A DNA stretch of 12,948 nt from Planctomycetota bacterium (lineage in GTDB: Bacteria > Planctomycetota > SZUA-567 > H5-PLA8): the NCBI GenBank assembly GCA_025355035.1, contig JANXLS010000913.1:1-12948 (forward strand), in the 5' to 3' direction. Of this stretch, positions 5,861 through 12,948 are shown piece by piece. Positions within the stretch are counted from its first letter, which is position 1. Each line of letters opens with the position of its first letter. The notes below the pieces were generated by a model. That model made no database searches, was not told the origin of the DNA, and worked only from the letters and a program-made list of their open reading frames with translations. The translations under genes were made by a program, and so were the position numbers.

Positions 5861-6696
5861 TAAATCTTCGGAGTATGCGCCGCAGTAGCGAGTTCCTTCG
5901 CCAACCGGGTAACGTGCTCGACAAAAACGTCCCCGGTCAACTTTAACGCAGTAGCCTCTTCCGATTTCCGAACCAAAGCGCTCCCAACAATCGCTCCATC
6001 CGCCACGCCGCAAACCGAAGCAGCCTGTTCCGGAATCGAGATGCCGAAGCCGACGCAGACCGGCGTTGACGTGCGCGCTTTAATGTCCCGGATGTTGTCC
6101 GCCAAATCTGTCGGAAGCGCTGCGCGCGCACCGGTGATCCCGGCGACCGAGATGTAGTAAATAAATCCGCGCGACCGTTTCGCGATCAACGTCCGCCGCT
6201 CGTCTGTCGTTGTTGGAGCGATCAAAAAGACCAGATCCAACCCCACCGTCTGACTGCGTTCAGCCACGTCGCCTTCGTATCCAGCAGGAAGATCCGGAAT
6301 GATCAGTCCATCAAAGCCGGATTCTTTCGCAGCTTTCAGAAACGCATCAATCCCATATTTGTAAACCAGCGTATAGCTGATCATCGTCACCAGCGGAATG
6401 GCGACGCCAGCCTTGCGCAGATTACGAGCGAGTTCAAAAAGATGCGAGACTCTAAAGCCCTGATTCAACGCGCGAAAATAAGCCGCTTGAATAACCGGCC
6501 CATCAGCGATCGGGTCCGAAAACGGAACCCCAATCTCGATCAAGTCCGCCCCGTTCGCCGCCGCTGCTGTGATCAGCGCCTGCGACGTCGCCAAATCCGG
6601 ATCGCCCGCGACGTAGAACGGAATAAACGCCCCGCGCTTCGCCGCTCTCAACGCCTCGAATGCCTGATCGATCTTGGACGGATTTCTATTCCCCAC
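5860..6696 (-). CDS. trpA: Tryptophan synthase alpha chain
   Basis: TrpA cleaves indole-3-glycerol phosphate to indole and glyceraldehyde 3-phosphate in the last step of tryptophan synthesis, passing indole to TrpB. Hallmarks of the TIM barrel are present: FIPFYVAGDP near the start, IEIGVPFSDPIADGPVIQ with catalytic Glu54 and Asp65 (equivalent to E. coli Glu49 and Asp60), IIPDLPAGYEGD, FIYYISVAGITGAR, and the phosphate-binding FGIS and GSAL turns. At 278 residues from the GTG at 6696 it is close to the usual 265-270. The frame is open back to an ATG at 6768, giving 302 residues, but the extra 24 do not look like TrpA; GAGGAG lies a rather long 12 bases before the GTG, so the start is uncertain by a few codons. 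No trpB, trpF or trpC is adjacent. Confidence 0.95.
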   Translation of the reverse strand: MGNRNPSKIDQAFEALRAAKRGAFIPFYVAGDPDLATSQALITAAAANGADLIEIGVPFSDPIADGPVIQAAYFRALNQGFRVSHLFELARNLRKAGVAIPLVTMISYTLVYKYGIDAFLKAAKESGFDGLIIPDLPAGYEGDVAERSQTVGLDLVFLIAPTTTDERRTLIAKRSRGFIYYISVAGITGARAALPTDLADNIRDIKARTSTPVCVGFGISIPEQAASVCGVADGAIVGSALVRKSEEATALKLTGDVFVEHVTRLAKELATAAHTPKI

Positions 6697-6961
6697 GTTA
6701 TCGCCGCGCTCCTCAATGATCGTGATGCAAATCTGATGCGAAAAGAGTTTAATGGATTTCCATTCCATCGCAACGTCCGCGAATGCACCGCGCGATTGTT
6801 TTCACGTTTTTTTCCTCTTTAAAGCTTATTCGCGCCTTTGCGGCCCTTAGCGCCTTTGCGTGAAAATAAATTACCCTCGTTTCTCCCTTTATCCCCGCCC
6901 CTTTTTATGTTAAACGCTTCATGCAGAATTCACGTAGTCGCTGCTTTCCCGGAGATGACTC
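6697..6961. other. Divergent intergenic region between trpA and the large TPR gene
   Basis: This gap must contain promoters for trpA (-) and the large gene (+). It holds a T-rich stretch (6798-6822) and the GCGCCTTTGCG direct repeat. I cannot name specific promoter boxes. The plus-strand reading frames that cross it (6442-6822 and 6838-7356) overlap real genes in other frames and have no supporting features. Confidence 0.5.
6832..6860. repeat. GCGCCTTTGCG direct repeat
   Basis: The 11-base word occurs at 6832-6842 and 6850-6860, 18 bases apart. TTTTCACG (6799-6806) and CGTGAAAA (6859-6866) form an 8-base inverted pair around it. Its CTTTGCG unit is reminiscent of, but different from, the CTTTGAA heptamer. 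No other copy is seen in the window. Confidence 0.6.
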
Positions 6962-9900
6962 ATGTCCGCGCGCCATTTTTCCGTTGTACCCGTTCTGTTC
7001 GCATTCACTCTGATCGCGTTCGCCGAAGAACCCGCAGCCAAACCCGCTCCCGTTCACCCCATCACCCTCCCGAACGGGCCGTCGCGCGCGGGCTGGGATG
7101 CGTTTGTAAAAAACGATTTCACCAGTGCCGAGACCGCGTTCAAGAAAACGCTGGACGATCATCCCAACGATATCGAAGCCTACGAAGGATTGCGCTGGAC
7201 CTACGTTTCGCTGGGGCGTTACCGCGATGCACAGACAGTCAATCTGCGCATGTTGGAAGCCGGCAAAGACACCGCCCTGGGAAGCCTCTTCGCCCAGCGC
7301 AGCACGGATGCGCTGACATTCGTCGAGAGCCGCGCGGATGTCCTCGCCACGTTTGAAAAACTCGCCCCCGCCGCGTTGCCATTGGTCGCAGCCTATCTGC
7401 GCGACGAAATTGCCTTTCTTCATTCTCAAGCCGGACGCTACGAAGAAGCGCGAAAAGCCATCGAATCGAATGGCTACGTCGGCCACTGGATTTTTGCGGC
7501 CGGTCCGTTTGGCGAGAAAGATAAAGCCAACACAATTGATCGCCGCTTTGCGCCCGAGCGCTCATTGACCTCGCTCGATTTCAAAGACGACGCCGGAAAG
7601 CCCGTTAAAGTCGTCAAAGCCCCCGTCAATCTCGACCGCGATCTGGATCTCGATTCGATCTTCCGCGACGCGGGCGCCCGCGGCATTTATTACGTCATGG
7701 CGAATTTGAACAGCGATATCGAGCGTGACGTGATTCTGATCATCGCAGCCGATGCGCCCGACCGCATCTACCTGCGCGGAATGCCCATCGCGTCCGAACC
7801 CGACGAGGACCGTTTCCGGCGCAACGGTGGACAACTCTATCACGTCAAACTCGCGAAAGGCGACAATCCGCTCCTGCTAAAACTCGGCGTATTGAAGCCG
7901 CTGATCGTTCGCGTCTGCGGAGACGATTACGGCCCGATCGCCGGTGTCAAAGCCGCCGGACTTTCGGATCAGGCATTGGAAGCGCATTCGGTTTCAACCG
8001 TGCGCGGCATTCTGTTTGCCGAGAAAACGGTCGGTTCCACCGCGGCCTATCTGATCAAACGCCTCTCCCAAAAAGATGAAGATAAGAACGTTCTGGCGCA
8101 GATGAAAGCGTCCGATTCAAAGCGTCGTCTGCGCGCAATTGCGGAGAACGGCGCGCTCACCCTTCCGGAAGCTGTCTGGTTGGACATGACGTTGCAACGC
8201 GAAAACGATCCCGTCGCGCGCGAAGCGCTTTCCAGCCGCCTGTCCGGAACGTTCCCCGACAGCGTCGGCGTTTTGGACATCGCTGCAGCTGTGCTCGGAG
8301 CCGCCGGAGCGTCCCAGGGCAACAACGACGCCCGCGAATCCGAAGACGCTCGCCATATGCGCGAACACGCCTTAAAACTCGTCCCAACGAGCCTTCAGCA
8401 CATGATTGCCCTCGCCGATTTTTTCCGCGCCCATGGATTGAACGATCAGGCATTTGAGCTCGTCAAAAAGGCTGCGGAAACGCATCCTGAATCGGCCTTC
8501 GCTCAAGCCGATCTCGGTCACGAATACGTCCGGAAAAAATTCTTCATCGATGCCGAAAAATGCTACGAACGCGCGGCGCAATTGGACAACGCCCAGTTGC
8601 GACAACTCGCCGAATTCCACGACTATTACGGCGTGCGTTCAAAGGGCCGCGAACTGCACGAAAAAATGCGCACGCTCGGAATGATGAATCAGGACGAACT
8701 GTTCAACAACGCGCTCGCTCACGAGAACTACGTCGAAGCTGAACGCCTGCTCGCCATGCAGGCAAAATGGCAGCCCGAACGGCTCGACGATTTCGAAGAA
8801 CGCCGCGCGCAACTCGCGGCCCAGAAGGGCGACCTTCAGACCGCCTACTCCATTCGCAAGACACTGTACACCGCTCAACTCGGCCGCACCGGAAAACCCG
8901 CGCTGCCTTACGTGCTCGTCGATCTGGCGCTGCGACTCGGTAAACTGGATGAGGCCAAAGCGCTGCTGACCAGCTACCTCGCAAAGCATCCCAACGATTA
9001 CGAAACACGACGCCGGTTGCACGATCTCACGGTGAGCGAAGAGACGCATTGGTGGAGCGAATTTGATGTGAAAATGTCCGACATCGACACGTCGCGCTTC
9101 ACAAACGCCAATTACGCATCCGCCAATCACGCCTGGATAGTCGATTTCATGGTTACAAAAATCACCCCCGACCTGTCCCGCGAATCCTACGTTCACATCG
9201 CTCAAAAAGTCCTGAATTTGAAAGGCATCGGCGAACTCTCCGAAGTGCTCGTCCGAGCGCAAAAGGAAGACATCGTCTTCATCCGAACCCTGAACCCGGA
9301 CGGCAGCGCCTACATGCCGCAGAATGTTCACAATTTCAATCTCGCGCAGACAGCAAGCCTCTATAAGGTGGGGCCCGGATCGATTCTCGAACACGCTTAC
9401 CTAGAGCATCTCGACGCCGACGAAGACGAACCGCGCTTCATGATGGCCTTCAATTTCAACGCCATTGACGCTCCCCGCGCCGTGTCCCGCTGGGTGGTGA
9501 TGATTCCGGACGAAGTCAAAGACAAGCTGGACATTCAGCGCGTTCGCCCTGAACTGCTGGACGAAAAAATCCTGCCGGGACCGAAGGGCTTCACGATCTA
9601 CCAATGGACAAACAAGCAAATCGAAGGAATCAAGGCCGAGCGCTTCATGCCGCACGAACGCGATCAGGAAGTCATCCCGCTCGTAACGATTCAAACGCGC
9701 GACAACCCGGTTCGCGCGGGCGGCTATATGCTGCGCCGCGACCGCGACCGCATTCCCGACGAGGCAAAAGCAAAAGCGCGCGAACTGGTCGCTGCTGTAA
9801 AGGCGATTCCCTCAGCCAGGGCGCGGCTGGAATCCGCAATCTTCGAATCGATCCTGTTCTGGGTGCGCGACAACATCGATGCCGGGACCGATTCGCGAAC

Positions 9901-10990
9901 GCTCGATGACGTCTGGTTTTCGAAGAAAGGCACCGGGCCACAAATGCAGGAGTTGTGCTGCGAAATGGCGCAAAGCGTCGCCCTGAACGTTCACAACGCC
10001 GCGCTGAACGGAAGTTATCTTCCCGGAAAAGTGTGGCACACAAAAAATGCAAAAAAAATCTGGGAACCAATGCAGCTCGTGTCGTTCGGATCCGGCGGTT
10101 CGATGCTGGTGCTCGAACCGCAGTGGGGCGCCGAACGCTGGGCGCAATTCCCAGGCGGCGGCCAACGCCCCAAATTCTACTCGCCCTTCGACGTCACCTC
10201 GTTCCAACCCGGCGCGCTGGCGTTGATCACCGGTGAAAACGGTGTTCGCATCAAACGCGTCCTGGGCGATCGCGCCGGCTTGACGCTGTTCAAGCAATCC
10301 GTGATTGTTTCGTTGGATGAAAAAGGATCGGCGTCGACTGCAAACACGATGCAACTCTTCGGACTACAAGCCGGCGGAATTCGCGAAGCGATGAGCGATC
10401 CACGACAGAAAGACGCATTGAAAGAATCGCTCGCGCGGCGCATGTGGCCCAAACAAAAACTCACCAGCTTCCAAATCGTAAACGAAACCGACGCCGAAAA
10501 ACCGCTGGGTTTCAATTTCGTCGGCAAGATCGACAGCCTCGCCGAACAGGCCGGCGGAGCCTTCTACCTGACGGCCTTCCCGGATTCACCGCGTCTGCTC
10601 GGCTTGCGCGGCCCGTCCAACCGCGAAAGCGATGTGATCGTTTACGACGACGTCTCGTACTCTGAATTCGATCGTTCAATTGAATACCACGCCCCGGAAG
10701 GTCACGCCTGGACTGAAGTACCCGACGATCTTTTCATTGTGACAGAGTTCGGATTCTATGCCGCCGATTACAACGTGGATGGCCGCGTCTTGCACTGCAC
10801 CCGATCTTTCCTGATCCCTGCACAACGCATCCCGCCAGAAAAGTATGCGGAGTTCCAACACTTCCTGAAACAGATCGGCGACCACGCGAGCCAGCGCGTC
10901 GCCTACTCCCTCTACGACGCAAAAGCATTCAGCCGCACCAAAGAAATCTTCTCCGGCGGCTATTCGTCATCCGGCGAAGAAAAGAAGTAG
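6962..10990 (+). CDS. Large exported TPR / DUF3857 / transglutaminase-like protein
   Basis: This is a 1342-residue protein. A signal peptide (1-21, cut after AFA) sends it to the periplasm or surface. Residues about 41-100 contain TPR helices (AWDAFVKNDF-like and YEGLRWTYVSLGRYRDA). Residues 238-312 look like a small beta-sandwich with a sugar-binding flavour (IIAADAPDRIYLRG... LAKGDNPLLLKLG). More TPR helices lie at about 460-545 and 575-690. A DUF3857 domain follows (about 735-850: VFIRTLNPDGSAYMPQN, YKVGPGSILEHAYLE), then a transglutaminase-like core (about 950-1085: ILFWVRDNI... LVLEPQW), and a C-terminal beta-rich part. The usual transglutaminase Cys, His and Asp appear replaced: GTG for the GxC turn (Gly992), no His near 1037, and Glu1052 for Asp. 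It is therefore probably not a protease. GGAG seven bases before the ATG at 6962 supports the start. It stands alone, with a repeat abutting its stop. Confidence 0.8.
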   Translation: MSARHFSVVPVLFAFTLIAFAEEPAAKPAPVHPITLPNGPSRAGWDAFVKNDFTSAETAFKKTLDDHPNDIEAYEGLRWTYVSLGRYRDAQTVNLRMLEAGKDTALGSLFAQRSTDALTFVESRADVLATFEKLAPAALPLVAAYLRDEIAFLHSQAGRYEEARKAIESNGYVGHWIFAAGPFGEKDKANTIDRRFAPERSLTSLDFKDDAGKPVKVVKAPVNLDRDLDLDSIFRDAGARGIYYVMANLNSDIERDVILIIAADAPDRIYLRGMPIASEPDEDRFRRNGGQLYHVKLAKGDNPLLLKLGVLKPLIVRVCGDDYGPIAGVKAAGLSDQALEAHSVSTVRGILFAEKTVGSTAAYLIKRLSQKDEDKNVLAQMKASDSKRRLRAIAENGALTLPEAVWLDMTLQRENDPVAREALSSRLSGTFPDSVGVLDIAAAVLGAAGASQGNNDARESEDARHMREHALKLVPTSLQHMIALADFFRAHGLNDQAFELVKKAAETHPESAFAQADLGHEYVRKKFFIDAEKCYERAAQLDNAQLRQLAEFHDYYGVRSKGRELHEKMRTLGMMNQDELFNNALAHENYVEAERLLAMQAKWQPERLDDFEERRAQLAAQKGDLQTAYSIRKTLYTAQLGRTGKPALPYVLVDLALRLGKLDEAKALLTSYLAKHPNDYETRRRLHDLTVSEETHWWSEFDVKMSDIDTSRFTNANYASANHAWIVDFMVTKITPDLSRESYVHIAQKVLNLKGIGELSEVLVRAQKEDIVFIRTLNPDGSAYMPQNVHNFNLAQTASLYKVGPGSILEHAYLEHLDADEDEPRFMMAFNFNAIDAPRAVSRWVVMIPDEVKDKLDIQRVRPELLDEKILPGPKGFTIYQWTNKQIEGIKAERFMPHERDQEVIPLVTIQTRDNPVRAGGYMLRRDRDRIPDEAKAKARELVAAVKAIPSARARLESAIFESILFWVRDNIDAGTDSRTLDDVWFSKKGTGPQMQELCCEMAQSVALNVHNAALNGSYLPGKVWHTKNAKKIWEPMQLVSFGSGGSMLVLEPQWGAERWAQFPGGGQRPKFYSPFDVTSFQPGALALITGENGVRIKRVLGDRAGLTLFKQSVIVSLDEKGSASTANTMQLFGLQAGGIREAMSDPRQKDALKESLARRMWPKQKLTSFQIVNETDAEKPLGFNFVGKIDSLAEQAGGAFYLTAFPDSPRLLGLRGPSNRESDVIVYDDVSYSEFDRSIEYHAPEGHAWTEVPDDLFIVTEFGFYAADYNVDGRVLHCTRSFLIPAQRIPPEKYAEFQHFLKQIGDHASQRVAYSLYDAKAFSRTKEIFSGGYSSSGEEKK

Positions 10991-11146
10991 CCCCCGCCGT
11001 TCCCCTCTCCTGTTAAGGAGAAGCCGACGCGTATGCTCATGCGCGTAGTGCCGTTGCCCTCTCCTGTTGGAGAGAGAGGGCCGACGCAGGGACTCCTGCG
11101 CGGGGTGAGGGGGAGCGCGAGAATCTAGCTGTGCGCGGGTCAATAA
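10990..11146 (+). repeat. Dispersed palindromic intergenic repeat, copy C (double head)
   Basis: The element starts at the last base of the large gene's TAG stop. A first, partial head (CCCCCGCCGTTCCCCTCTCC, then GTTAAGGAG) is followed by a complete copy whose hairpin pairs CCCTCTC (11057-11063) with GAGAGGG (11072-11078). The tail GCGGGGTGAGG...AGCTGTGCGCGGGTCAATAA matches copies A and B. It runs directly into the heptamer array at 11145, so two repeat families are joined here. Confidence 0.85.
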
Positions 11147-11206
11147 CTTTGAACTTTGAACTTTGAACTTTGAACTTCGTACGTTAAACCGCCGTTAACC
11201 GTTCAA
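11145..11206. repeat. CTTTGAA heptamer array, site 5 (longest, four units) with GTTAA flank
   Basis: Four head-to-tail CTTTGAA units and a partial fifth (11145-11177) are followed by ACGTTAAACCGCCGTTAACC, an imperfect GTTAA palindrome, and GTTCAAA. The last word contains the TGA stop codon of queC (11203-11205, minus strand). The array sits between the convergent ends of the large TPR gene and queC. Confidence 0.85.
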
Positions 11207-11895
11207 ACATATTTAATCGGATCGCGAACACCCGCTTCACGGAACCCCTTTAACCGGATCTGGCACGAGTCACATTTCCCGCACGCAAAACCGTCGCGCG
11301 TCGGATCGTAACACGAACTCGTCAGCGAGAAATCAACGCCAAGATCCAACCCGCGCAGAATGATCTGCGACTTTCGCCACGTGATCAACGGCGTGTGAAT
11401 CTTCAACCGCTGCCGCCCCTCAACGCCAACTTTCGTCGCTAAATTCGCCATGCGTTCATACGCTGCAATATACTCCGGGCGGCAATCCGGATACCCGCTG
11501 TAATCCAGCGCGTTGACCCCAATATAGATGTCGGAGCTCCCCAACACTTCCGCCCACGCCAGCGCAAACGAAAGAAAAATCGTGTTGCGCGCCGGAACAT
11601 ACGTCACCGGAATGCCGATTTTCATTTCGCCTGAGGCGCGATCCTTCGGCACATCGATGTCTGCCGTCAACGCCGATCCACCGAAGATCCGCAGATCAAT
11701 GTCGGCGATGACGTGCTGCGCGACCCCCTGGCTGAACGCGGTTTTCTTCGCGCATTCCGTTTCAACCGCATGGCGCTGCCCGTACCGAAAGCTCATGACG
11801 TGAACGTCGAAACCTTCGCTCTTGGCAATCGCCAGCGCCGTGGCGGAATCCAATCCTCCACTGAGCAGCACGACCGCTTTGCTTTTCTCGGACAT
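11203..11895 (-). CDS. queC: 7-cyano-7-deazaguanine synthase
   Basis: QueC converts 7-carboxy-7-deazaguanine and ammonia to preQ0, using ATP, on the way to the tRNA base queuosine. The 230-residue protein has the PP-loop SGGLDS (12-17), the family signature YVPARN (99-104), an NALDYSGYPDCRPEYI block, and a C-terminal zinc site formed by Cys195, Cys205, Cys208 and Cys211 (SSCYDP...CGKCDSC). The length is typical. The ATG at 11895 is preceded by GAGGAA at five bases. No queD, queE or queF is adjacent. It is divergent from panB across about 130 bases, and the two promoters must share that gap. Confidence 0.96.
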   Translation of the reverse strand: MSEKSKAVVLLSGGLDSATALAIAKSEGFDVHVMSFRYGQRHAVETECAKKTAFSQGVAQHVIADIDLRIFGGSALTADIDVPKDRASGEMKIGIPVTYVPARNTIFLSFALAWAEVLGSSDIYIGVNALDYSGYPDCRPEYIAAYERMANLATKVGVEGRQRLKIHTPLITWRKSQIILRGLDLGVDFSLTSSCYDPTRDGFACGKCDSCQIRLKGFREAGVRDPIKYV

Positions 11896-12024
11896 GTTCG
11901 TTCCTCATAATAATTTTTAATTCTTATAATCCCGGGACGTGCGACAGTCGAGATTTTTTCGGTTGCATTTCCGAATTCCCAATTGACTTCGAACGAGTAC
12001 AATCATCGTTTCGAAGGAGACGTC
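11896..12024. promoter_or_regulatory. Divergent promoter region of queC and panB
   Basis: The two genes are transcribed outward from this gap. It contains an AT-rich stretch near queC (TAATAATTTTTAATTCTTATAA, about 11908-11929) and GAGATTTTTTCGG nearer panB. Words such as TATAAT-like TTATAA are present, but no -35/-10 pair with normal spacing is convincing. I see no preQ1 riboswitch motif, although these often precede queuosine genes; the leader here is short. Confidence 0.4.
12014..12019 (+). promoter_or_regulatory. Ribosome binding site of panB
   Basis: AAGGAG lies five bases before the ATG at 12025. This fixes the start there rather than at the in-frame TTG at 11983, whose 14 extra residues (MTSNEYNHRFEGDV) are not part of the PanB family. 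Confidence 0.85.
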
Positions 12025-12807
12025 ATGCGCACCACAATTCGCGACATCATGAAGATGAAACAGGACGGTCTGCCGATCCCCGTCCTCACCGCTTACGATT
12101 ACACGTCCGCAAAGATTCTCGATTCAGCCGGCATCCCAGCGCTGCTCGTCGGCGATTCGCTGGGAATGGTCGTGCACGGTTTTTCGAGCACCCTGCCGGT
12201 CACGCTGGACATGATGATTCTGCATTGCGCCGCTGTTGCGCGCGGAGCTTCGCAAGCGTTAATCACGATCGACATGCCGTTTGCCACCTATTCGCCCAAC
12301 GATCTGCCGGGCAGTCTCCGCAACGCCGCCCGAGCGATGACCGAAGGTGGCGCTCAGTCGGTGAAGATCGAGGGCGGATCGCGAATGGTCCCGGTCGTTC
12401 AGGAATTCGTCGGAGCCGGAATTCCAGTAATGGGACATTTGGGGCTGACGCCGCAGTCGGTGCATCAATTCGGCGGCCATCGTGTGCAGGGAAAAAGCGT
12501 CGAAGCTCAGGAGCAGATGCTCGCCGACGCACTGGCCTTGGAAGCCGCCGGAGCTTTCGCGATCGTCCTCGAATTGATTCCGAGCGACCTCGCACAGCGC
12601 ATTTCGCAGGCGATCAAAATTCCAACCATCGGCATCGGCGCAGGTCCGCACTGCGACGGACAAGTCCAAGTCTTCCACGACCTGTTTGGCCTATACGAAG
12701 ATTTCGTCCCAAAGCACGCCAAGCGCTACGCAACCCTCGCCGAAACCATGCGCGCCGCAGCGAAACAATTCGCGAGCGATGTAAAAGCAAAAACGCTCAT
12801 GCCCTGA
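12025..12807 (+). CDS. panB: 3-methyl-2-oxobutanoate hydroxymethyltransferase
   Basis: PanB adds a hydroxymethyl group from 5,10-methylene-tetrahydrofolate to alpha-ketoisovalerate, giving ketopantoate for pantothenate and coenzyme A. The 260-residue protein has the family blocks: TAYDYTSAKILDSAGIP, LLVGDSLGMVVHG with metal ligand Asp44, ITIDMPF with Asp83, VKIEGG with Glu116, MGHLGLTPQSVHQFGG, LELIP with Glu183 in the position of the catalytic base, and IGIGAGPHCDGQVQVFHDLFGL. The length matches the usual 260-280. No panC or panD is adjacent. The gene converges on a minus-strand gene whose stop lies seven bases beyond the panB stop. Confidence 0.96.
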   Translation: MRTTIRDIMKMKQDGLPIPVLTAYDYTSAKILDSAGIPALLVGDSLGMVVHGFSSTLPVTLDMMILHCAAVARGASQALITIDMPFATYSPNDLPGSLRNAARAMTEGGAQSVKIEGGSRMVPVVQEFVGAGIPVMGHLGLTPQSVHQFGGHRVQGKSVEAQEQMLADALALEAAGAFAIVLELIPSDLAQRISQAIKIPTIGIGAGPHCDGQVQVFHDLFGLYEDFVPKHAKRYATLAETMRAAAKQFASDVKAKTLMP

Positions 12808-12814
12808 GGACGTC

Positions 12815-12948
12815 TTAAATATCCGACTTCGGCGTAATAACATTTGATATTTTCGCAAACACAGCCATCACCACAGCGATCGAGATTGTCAACACCAGCG
12901 CGACCACTCCAGCGATGACTCCGATCTTGAGGTATCGCCGCGCCGTTA
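12815..12948 (-). CDS. C-terminal end of a membrane-helix protein (5' end outside window)
   Basis: Reading the minus strand from the right edge gives 43 codons and a TAA at 12815-12817. After RRYLK comes a clear membrane helix (IGVIAGVVALVLTISIAVVM, then AVFAK), followed by a short polar tail ending TPKSDI. No stop interrupts the frame to the edge. The hydrophobic composition and positive residues before the helix argue for a real gene, but 43 residues are too few to name a family. It converges tail to tail with panB. Confidence 0.6.
   Translation of the reverse strand, partial: TARRYLKIGVIAGVVALVLTISIAVVMAVFAKISNVITPKSDI

Noticed and set aside
6905..7486. 193-codon minus-strand open frame overlapping the 5' end of the large gene
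   Set aside because: It covers the signal peptide and TPR coding region antisense and the promoter gap; no supporting motif.
8639..9394. 251-codon minus-strand open frame inside the large TPR gene
   Set aside because: It is fully antisense to conserved TPR and DUF3857 sequence, with no signal, motif or ribosome site; treated as a shadow.
1651..11206. CRISPR array interpretation of the CTTTGAA repeats
   Set aside because: Units are seven bases, directly adjacent without spacers and dispersed; no cas genes are present.
11896..12024. preQ1 riboswitch in front of queC
   Set aside because: No preQ1 aptamer-like hairpin with an A-rich tail could be found in the short leader; queC leaders do not always carry one.
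11983..12024. Upstream TTG start and TTGACT...TACAAT promoter for panB
   Set aside because: The 14 extra residues do not fit the family and AAGGAG precedes the ATG at 12025; the TTGACT and TACAAT words are only nine bases apart, too close for a sigma-70-type promoter.

Overview
The window (about 13 kb, moderately GC-rich) reads as chromosomal DNA of a free-living bacterium. Several families point to the Planctomycetes or wider PVC group: a secreted LamG/DUF1080-like beta-sandwich protein, a HEAT-repeat protein with an exported N-terminus, a very large TPR plus DUF3857/transglutaminase-like protein, and short dispersed repeats in nearly every intergenic gap. That assignment is inference from gene style; no rRNA or other marker is present.

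Layout. 1-306: C-terminus of a zinc metallopeptidase resembling the anthrax lethal factor catalytic domain (+). 646-1377: exported beta-sandwich protein (+). 1679-2872: exported HEAT-repeat protein (-). 3124-3570 and 3684-4907: a lipoyl-carrier protein of the GcvH fold followed by a protein with two tandem DGC (putative zinc-binding) domains, probably one operon (+). 4972-5628: membrane-anchored six-cysteine hypothetical protein (-). 5860-6696: tryptophan synthase alpha chain (-). 6962-10990: 1342-residue exported TPR / DUF3857 / transglutaminase-like protein (+). 11203-11895: queC (-). 12025-12807: panB (+), divergent from queC. 12815-12948: the last 43 codons of a minus-strand gene encoding a membrane-helix protein.

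The biosynthetic genes trpA, queC and panB are singletons here: none has a pathway partner beside it. The one pair that looks like a functional unit is the GcvH-like protein plus the double-DGC protein. No glycine-cleavage P, T or L protein is nearby, so the lipoyl carrier probably serves something other than, or additional to, glycine cleavage.

The second theme is repeats. At least five short repeat types occupy the gaps: a palindromic element with consensus near CCTCTCCTGTTGGAGAGAGGG, three copies, each downstream of a + strand gene; a CTTTGAA heptamer array at five sites; an ATTCGTG decamer; a TGTCATTTG inverted repeat; and a GCGCCTTTGCG direct repeat. One heptamer element lies in frame inside the double-DGC gene and encodes the linker between its two domains, which is the most unusual observation in the window.
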